A stretch of 10,221 bases of DNA from NCBI GenBank assembly GCA_002470465.1, contig DKMD01000002.1, forward strand, positions 117,473-127,693, written 5' to 3'. The translations under genes and the position numbers were made by a program. The notes below the pieces were generated by a model. The model did no database searches, was not told the origin of the DNA, and saw only the letters and a list, made by a program, of their open reading frames with translations. Below, piece by piece: positions 6,916-10,221 of the stretch (position 1 is the first letter of the stretch; each line of letters opens with the position of its first letter). The DNA comes from Pluralibacter sp. UBA7423. Its GTDB lineage: Bacteria; Pseudomonadota; Gammaproteobacteria; Enterobacterales; Enterobacteriaceae.

Positions 6916-7665
6916 TTAGCCCATTTCGCTGCTAATGGCTTTGCGCAAAGCCGGCAAATTATCGCCGGTAATGGGGCTTACCACCGCATAGTTGTAATGG
7001 CTGTCGCTCCAGTATTGCGCGACCAGGCCATCGCTCTGCCGCGCCCCTTTGTTCAGTGGAGTCGCCCGATGACGAATATACCAGGCAATCCGCTCCCCTC
7101 CGGTGGTTTCATACAGCACCAGCGCCGATGCACCCTGCTCGCTGGCCATCAGCCTGGCGCCAATAAGCTTAAAGCCATAGCGTTCAAGATTCGGCGGCAG
7201 CGTACCGCTGATAAAGTAGCGTCTCAGCCAGTTTTCCAGCATTGGCGGCTCGCTGGTACGGATATCCATACTGGCAAGCTGAGGAAGATCGCCAAACAGT
7301 TTATAGGCCTGTACCGCGTCTTCCATCGGCAGCATCCGCGACTGAACGTGCTCTCTAAGCTGCCAGCCGCCCAGGCTTCCCGCCCCCAACGTCAGCACCA
7401 GCGAAAAGGCCAGCGCCAGGCGCTGAATACGCCGCTGCCGCAGGCGAAAGTGTAGCCTGGCGGGGTCAGAGTTTGCTGACAGATAGCGAACATCCGTCTG
7501 GTTCACGGCGCGCTGCAGACGCAGTTTATCCTGTCGCCATCCCTCCACCTCCCGTGCCATGGCGGGATGTTCGCGCAGCCAGGACTCGATTTCCCGGCTG
7601 GTCCGTTCGTCGGTTTCACCATCTAACCAGGCATGAAACAGGCTTTCATCAGGCAGATTGCTCAT
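6916..7665 (-). CDS. Membrane-anchored anti-sigma factor
   Basis: This 249-residue protein immediately follows the ECF sigma gene and fits a cognate anti-sigma factor. Residues 1-80 are cytoplasmic and start SNLPDESLFHAWLDGETDER, similar to the helical sigma-binding region of anti-sigma factors. A single hydrophobic span lies at about 83-103 (LALAFSLVLTLGAGSLGG). The remaining 145 residues would be periplasmic and could act as the sensor. I see no cysteine at all, so it is not a zinc-binding (ZAS) or thiol-switch anti-sigma; release would need proteolysis or a conformational signal. The ATG overlaps the sigma stop codon as ATGA, which indicates translational coupling, and GGAGAT precedes it. 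It is the last gene of the operon. Confidence 0.88.
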   Translation of the reverse strand: MSNLPDESLFHAWLDGETDERTSREIESWLREHPAMAREVEGWRQDKLRLQRAVNQTDVRYLSANSDPARLHFRLRQRRIQRLALAFSLVLTLGAGSLGGWQLREHVQSRMLPMEDAVQAYKLFGDLPQLASMDIRTSEPPMLENWLRRYFISGTLPPNLERYGFKLIGARLMASEQGASALVLYETTGGERIAWYIRHRATPLNKGARQSDGLVAQYWSDSHYNYAVVSPITGDNLPALRKAISSEMG

Positions 7666-8171
7666 TTTAATCTCCTTAGCACTACGGGTGACGCATGCTC
7701 CTCAGTCAACTGCCGCAGCTGCTTACGGGCTCTGGACAAGCGCGACATCACCGTTCCGAGAGGGATATTGAGCGCTTCGGCGGCATCCCGGTAGCTCATC
7801 TCCTCTACGCTTATCAGCAGGAGCAACGCCCGGCTCTCTGCGGGTAGATGGGCAAATAACGCCAGCATTTCGTCAGCCATCACGCTGTTTTCACCGGTAA
7901 TATCCGTTTTATCCTCCCCCTGAAAAAACATCAGCAGCTTTTGCCAGCGCTTGCGCCGCCGCTCTCCGTCAAGAAACTGGTGCCAGAGGATTGAGAACAG
8001 CCAGGTGCGCAGATTCCGTACTTCTTCTCTGTCTGCCGGGCCGTCCAGCGCTTTGATCAGCGTATTCTGCACCAGATCTTCGGCAGCCATGACGTCCCGC
8101 GTCAACCATAGCGCAAAGCGCTGAAGGTGCGGGAGCAGTTCGCGAACGTCCTCATCGCTCAGCGACAGCAT
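7662..8171 (-). CDS. ECF-type RNA polymerase sigma factor
   Basis: This 169-residue protein has the minimal two-domain ECF layout. Region 2 (about residues 10-75) includes LLPHLQRFALWLTRDVMAAEDLVQNTLIKAL and LRTWLFSILWHQFLDGERRRKRW for core binding and -10 recognition. Region 4 (about 108-155) includes LPAESRALLLLISVEEMSYR and the helix-turn-helix AAEALNIPLGTVMSRLSRARKQL for -35 recognition. Quotations are split to keep them short. A GGGAGGGTG ribosome site precedes the ATG. It lies 3 bp after the cytochrome b561 gene and overlaps the anti-sigma gene. It probably transcribes its own operon from the GGAATA/CGTCT promoter at 9813-9839. The family assignment is firm; the ECF subgroup would need profile comparison. 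Confidence 0.95.
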   Translation of the reverse strand: MLSLSDEDVRELLPHLQRFALWLTRDVMAAEDLVQNTLIKALDGPADREEVRNLRTWLFSILWHQFLDGERRRKRWQKLLMFFQGEDKTDITGENSVMADEMLALFAHLPAESRALLLLISVEEMSYRDAAEALNIPLGTVMSRLSRARKQLRQLTEEHASPVVLRRLK

Positions 8172-8174
8172 TAT

Positions 8175-8726
8175 TCACCCTCCCGGACGCCGACGAACGC
8201 CGCTCATACTGCTGAATACCCCGTCACGCAGGATCAGCCCATGCAGCAGCGCGGCGGCGACATGCGCAAGGACTACGGCGAACAAAGCAAACGCCAGCAG
8301 CGTATGTAAAGGACGCAGGATGGCATACAGAGTGATGTTTACGGGCAGCAATGCCGGTAATACCACCCCGCCCCACAGCGTTACGGGATAGCCTGCGGCG
8401 GAAAGCATCGCCCATCCGACCAGCGGTTGAGCAACCATCAGCAGATAAAGCGCCAGATGAGAAAGATGGGCCAGCACTTTTTGCCCTCGAGGTAAGGAAC
8501 CCGGCAGCGCCGGTGCACCGTATCGCCAGCGGAGAAAAATACGCAACAGCACTAATACTTCGATAGCCGCGCCAAGAGGTCTGTGCACGGCGAGCAGCAG
8601 CGAGTGACTGGATGAAACCGTTGAGACCATCGCGACGCCGATAAACAGCATCGCCAGTATCGCCAGCGCCATCAGCCAGTGAACAAGGCGCAGCAGCGGG
8701 TGGAAGATCGTCGCCTGAGTTTTCAT
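8175..8726 (-). CDS. Cytochrome b561 family membrane protein
   Basis: This 183-residue four-helix dihaem cytochrome b of the bacterial CybB/YceJ/YodB type passes electrons from the quinol pool to periplasmic acceptors. Helices lie at about 12-34, 48-66, 86-108 and 139-166. The likely haem ligands are His16 (RLVHWLMA), His48 (AVHRPLG), His141 (RPLHTLL) and His155 (VLAHVAA), and RWRYG follows helix 2 as in the family. It overlaps the peroxidase stop by one base (TAATG) and lies 3 bp before the sigma gene. The context suggests it supplies electrons to the adjacent membrane-anchored peroxidase; that partnership is inference. Confidence 0.93.
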   Translation of the reverse strand: MKTQATIFHPLLRLVHWLMALAILAMLFIGVAMVSTVSSSHSLLLAVHRPLGAAIEVLVLLRIFLRWRYGAPALPGSLPRGQKVLAHLSHLALYLLMVAQPLVGWAMLSAAGYPVTLWGGVVLPALLPVNITLYAILRPLHTLLAFALFAVVLAHVAAALLHGLILRDGVFSSMSGVRRRPGG

Positions 8727-9781
8727 TAACGCTTCTCCTGACCCTGACGGGTTTCTTCGGTCGTTCTCAGATTAAAAGATTTTGCATAAGCCGCAGAGCG
8801 CGCGTTCAGCAGCGGATCGTCGGAACCGGCAATCCCGTCCGGCAGGATAAGCGGATCGTAGTTAATATTATTGCACGCGCCCCCCTGCTGATCTTCAGCC
8901 TTGTGAATCACCACTGTCCCCGCTACCAGAGAAGGATTCTCCTGCGGCCAGGCCTTCGTCGCATCATTGACCGGATCTCCCGGCTGGGCGACGGTGATCA
9001 GCAGATCCCAGGATAACGGTCCCGCGGCCAGGCGCGTTTTCAGTTCGCTGGAAAGGTAATTTTTATCCTCTTTATCCTGCGCCGAAACAGGTTGCCACGG
9101 AGAGTGCGGCACCAGGCTCCAGCGCACAAAATGGCTTTGGTTGTGCGCATCAATAAAGCGGAAGGCGTTCAGGCTGTTGTATTGTTCCTGCGCCCAGCTA
9201 GCGGCCAGAACGTGCGTTTTCGCCCACTGGAAGAAGGGTTTAGCTTCCGGATGCGCCTGCATAAAGGCCTGCATTTTCTGCGGATCCGGTTTTCCACTCG
9301 CCGCCAGCGGACGGGTGGCGATCTGTTGGTCATAAAACCCCTGCGGGGTAGCGACGCTAAAGAATGGCAGCGCATTCATGCCGCTGCGCCACTGCTCGCC
9401 ATCAGTTAGCGTAAACGCCAGCGCGAAACTTCTCACCGGCACGGCGTAATCCGGCGCGCCCGGATTGCCGCCGGCAATGGCCAGCCTGCCGATGACCGGC
9501 ACAATTCCTGGGCGAAAGACTGTCGCCCGCGAAAGCGTTGCGGCCTTGCCGTTGGAAATAAACTCGCCGCTCACGCAAATGCCTTTGGCATGATTGCGGC
9601 GAAAGCCTGGATGCACGCCGCCATTTTTTTCCAGCACCTCAATGAGCGTATTCGCCGAGAGCCGGTTCGGCGTCAGCCAGCCGCCAGCCCAGACAAAGAG
9701 CAGCAGCAGGACTACGGGAATACCGCCGACAAGCAGCAACAGGAAAATTTTTTTCGCAAAAACGCGGTCAGGTGTTTTCAT
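8726..9781 (-). CDS. Catalase-family (SrpA-like) peroxidase, membrane-anchored
   Basis: This 351-residue haem enzyme belongs to the small catalase-related peroxidases, which are shorter than true catalases (about 480 or more). A hydrophobic helix at residues 12-33 acts as a signal anchor, placing the catalytic domain in the periplasm. Visible catalytic features are distal His64 and Ser71 (NHAKGICVSGEF), Asn136 (GMNALPFF), and the proximal Arg328-x3-Tyr332 haem ligand (ARSAAYAKSFNLR). It likely reduces hydrogen peroxide or organic peroxides, and since full catalase parts are missing it probably needs an external reductant, plausibly the next-door cytochrome b561. It is first in the operon, 25-30 bases behind the candidate ECF promoter. 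The ribosome site is weak (CTAAG), yet the N-terminus agrees with the family. Confidence 0.92.
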   Translation of the reverse strand: MKTPDRVFAKKIFLLLLVGGIPVVLLLLFVWAGGWLTPNRLSANTLIEVLEKNGGVHPGFRRNHAKGICVSGEFISNGKAATLSRATVFRPGIVPVIGRLAIAGGNPGAPDYAVPVRSFALAFTLTDGEQWRSGMNALPFFSVATPQGFYDQQIATRPLAASGKPDPQKMQAFMQAHPEAKPFFQWAKTHVLAASWAQEQYNSLNAFRFIDAHNQSHFVRWSLVPHSPWQPVSAQDKEDKNYLSSELKTRLAAGPLSWDLLITVAQPGDPVNDATKAWPQENPSLVAGTVVIHKAEDQQGGACNNINYDPLILPDGIAGSDDPLLNARSAAYAKSFNLRTTEETRQGQEKR

Positions 9782-9812
9782 CTTAGAAGCTCAGTCACAA
9801 TAGAGTCTACAC

Positions 9813-9839
9813 AAGACGAACGAGGAACGGATTTATTCC
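9813..9839 (-). promoter_or_regulatory. Candidate ECF-sigma promoter of the peroxidase operon
   Basis: On the - strand GGAATA (9839-9834) and CGTCTT (9818-9813) are 15 bp apart. This is the GGAA / CGTC architecture of many autoregulated ECF promoters. Transcription would start near 9806, leaving a leader of about 25 bases before the peroxidase ATG. Its position at the head of an operon containing an ECF sigma gene supports autoregulation. Direct proof is absent. Confidence 0.6.
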
Positions 9840-9970
9840 TGGCGGTCGAAAATTTTTTTCCGGATAAGCCATCACCATAAACTTTTTGATGATTGTCGGG
9901 CATAAAACGGCCACCGCCTGGCGTCGGTGTTCATTGCTTAACCTGTTGCACCAATTCCAGGAAATTATTC

Positions 9971-9999
9971 TTGACCGTACAGGTTCAACTCCCTATAGT
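9971..9999 (+). promoter_or_regulatory. Sigma-70 promoter of tRNA-Ser
   Basis: -35 TTGACC (9971-9976) and -10 TATAGT (9994-9999) are 17 bp apart. They are followed by the GC-rich discriminator ACCGCCCCG typical of stringently controlled stable-RNA promoters. Transcription should start near 10006, leaving about 36 bases of 5' leader for RNase P to remove. Confidence 0.85.
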
Positions 10000-10041
10000 A
10001 CCGCCCCGTTGCCCCCGAGAGGTCAGGCAGCAATACAATAT

Positions 10042-10129
10042 GGTGAGGTGTCCGAGTGGCTGAAGGAGCACGCCTGGAAAGTGTGTATACGGCAACGTAT
10101 CGGGGGTTCGAATCCCCCCCTCACCGCAA
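10042..10129 (+). tRNA. tRNA-Ser(GGA) with CAA in place of encoded CCA
   Basis: This is a type II tRNA with a long variable arm (TGTATACGGCAACGTATC), acceptor GGTGAGG pairing with CCTCACC, anticodon GGA in the loop CCTGGAAAG, and T-arm GGGGGTTCGAATCCCCC. The sequence matches E. coli serW/serX as I recall them. After the discriminator G10126 the DNA reads CAACA, so the terminal triplet is CAA, not CCA. In enterobacteria CCA is normally encoded, so function here would depend on trimming and CCA addition by tRNA nucleotidyltransferase. The gene has its own promoter and terminator. Confidence 0.95.
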
Positions 10130-10142
10130 CATTTAAAGAAGC

Positions 10143-10171
10143 GCTCGTAAGAAAGTACGGGCTTTTTTTTT
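10143..10171 (+). terminator. Rho-independent terminator of tRNA-Ser
   Basis: GCTCGTA (10143-10149) pairs with TACGGGC (10156-10162), one G-U pair, around AGAAAG, and is followed by nine T. It is a strong intrinsic terminator 13 bases after the tRNA. Relative to the left copy, the pair that closed the GAAA tetraloop is lost and the T-tract is longer. Confidence 0.92.
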
Positions 10172-10185
10172 CGCCTGTGGCACCG
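10144..10185 (+). repeat. Right copy of terminal direct repeat
   Basis: This matches positions 1-40 in the same orientation, including 14 bases beyond the T-tract (CGCCTGTGGCACCG). After this the two sequences diverge. The copies flank about 10.1 kb that includes cbl, nac and both complete tRNA genes. Confidence 0.8.
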
Positions 10186-10221
10186 TCTGTGAGTGGATAA
10201 GACCTTAAGACAGGGGTTAGA

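Noticed and set aside
6895..7455. + strand frame of 186 codons opposite the anti-sigma gene
   Set aside because: It begins inside the shared hairpin, has no ribosome site and mirrors the clearly structured anti-sigma gene.
9886..10200. + strand frame of 104 codons
   Set aside because: It crosses the tRNA-Ser promoter, the tRNA and its terminator; it is not a protein gene.
1..10221. CRISPR array or tandem repeats
   Set aside because: No regularly spaced repeats were found; the only direct repeat is the pair of terminators at the ends.

Overview
The window looks like chromosomal DNA from an enterobacterium of the Klebsiella/Enterobacter/Kosakonia type. The main evidence is the adjacent LysR-family regulators Cbl and Nac beside a tRNA-Asn(GUU) gene, an arrangement also known from E. 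coli and Klebsiella. Codon use is moderately GC-rich, and both complete tRNA genes have enterobacterial sequences. I cannot name the species from this sequence alone.

Layout from left to right. Positions 1-26 are the end of a rho-independent terminator whose gene lies outside the window. A small outer-membrane beta-barrel gene follows on the + strand (219-902). Then come cbl (1066-2016) and nac (2117-3034), both on the - strand. The region upstream of nac holds a near-consensus sigma-54 promoter and a strong NtrC enhancer site, so nitrogen control of nac appears intact. tRNA-Asn (3365-3440, +) has its own sigma-70 promoter with a GC-rich discriminator. The 314 bp after it contain no intact gene but carry a decayed fragment of an IS3-family transposase OrfA.

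Next is a divergent module: an AraC-family regulator (-) opposite an SDR oxidoreductase and an aldo/keto reductase (+), probably a small regulated redox or detoxification unit. A strong hairpin separates it from a tightly packed convergent operon on the - strand. In transcription order the operon encodes a membrane-anchored catalase-family peroxidase, a cytochrome b561, an ECF sigma factor and a one-TM, cysteine-free anti-sigma factor. Its genes overlap or lie 3 bp apart, and an ECF-type promoter (GGAATA / CGTCT) sits just upstream. This suggests a self-regulated envelope peroxide-defence system in which the cytochrome could feed quinol electrons to the periplasmic haem peroxidase.

The window closes with tRNA-Ser(GGA), its promoter and a terminator. 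That terminator plus the following 14 bases repeats the first 40 bases of the window almost exactly, so about 10.1 kb lies between two directly repeated tRNA-type terminators. The encoded 3' end of this tRNA-Ser reads CAA where CCA is expected.

The most interesting parts are the peroxidase/b561/ECF/anti-sigma operon with its candidate promoter, the repeated terminators at both ends, the non-CCA tRNA-Ser and the transposase scar beside tRNA-Asn.
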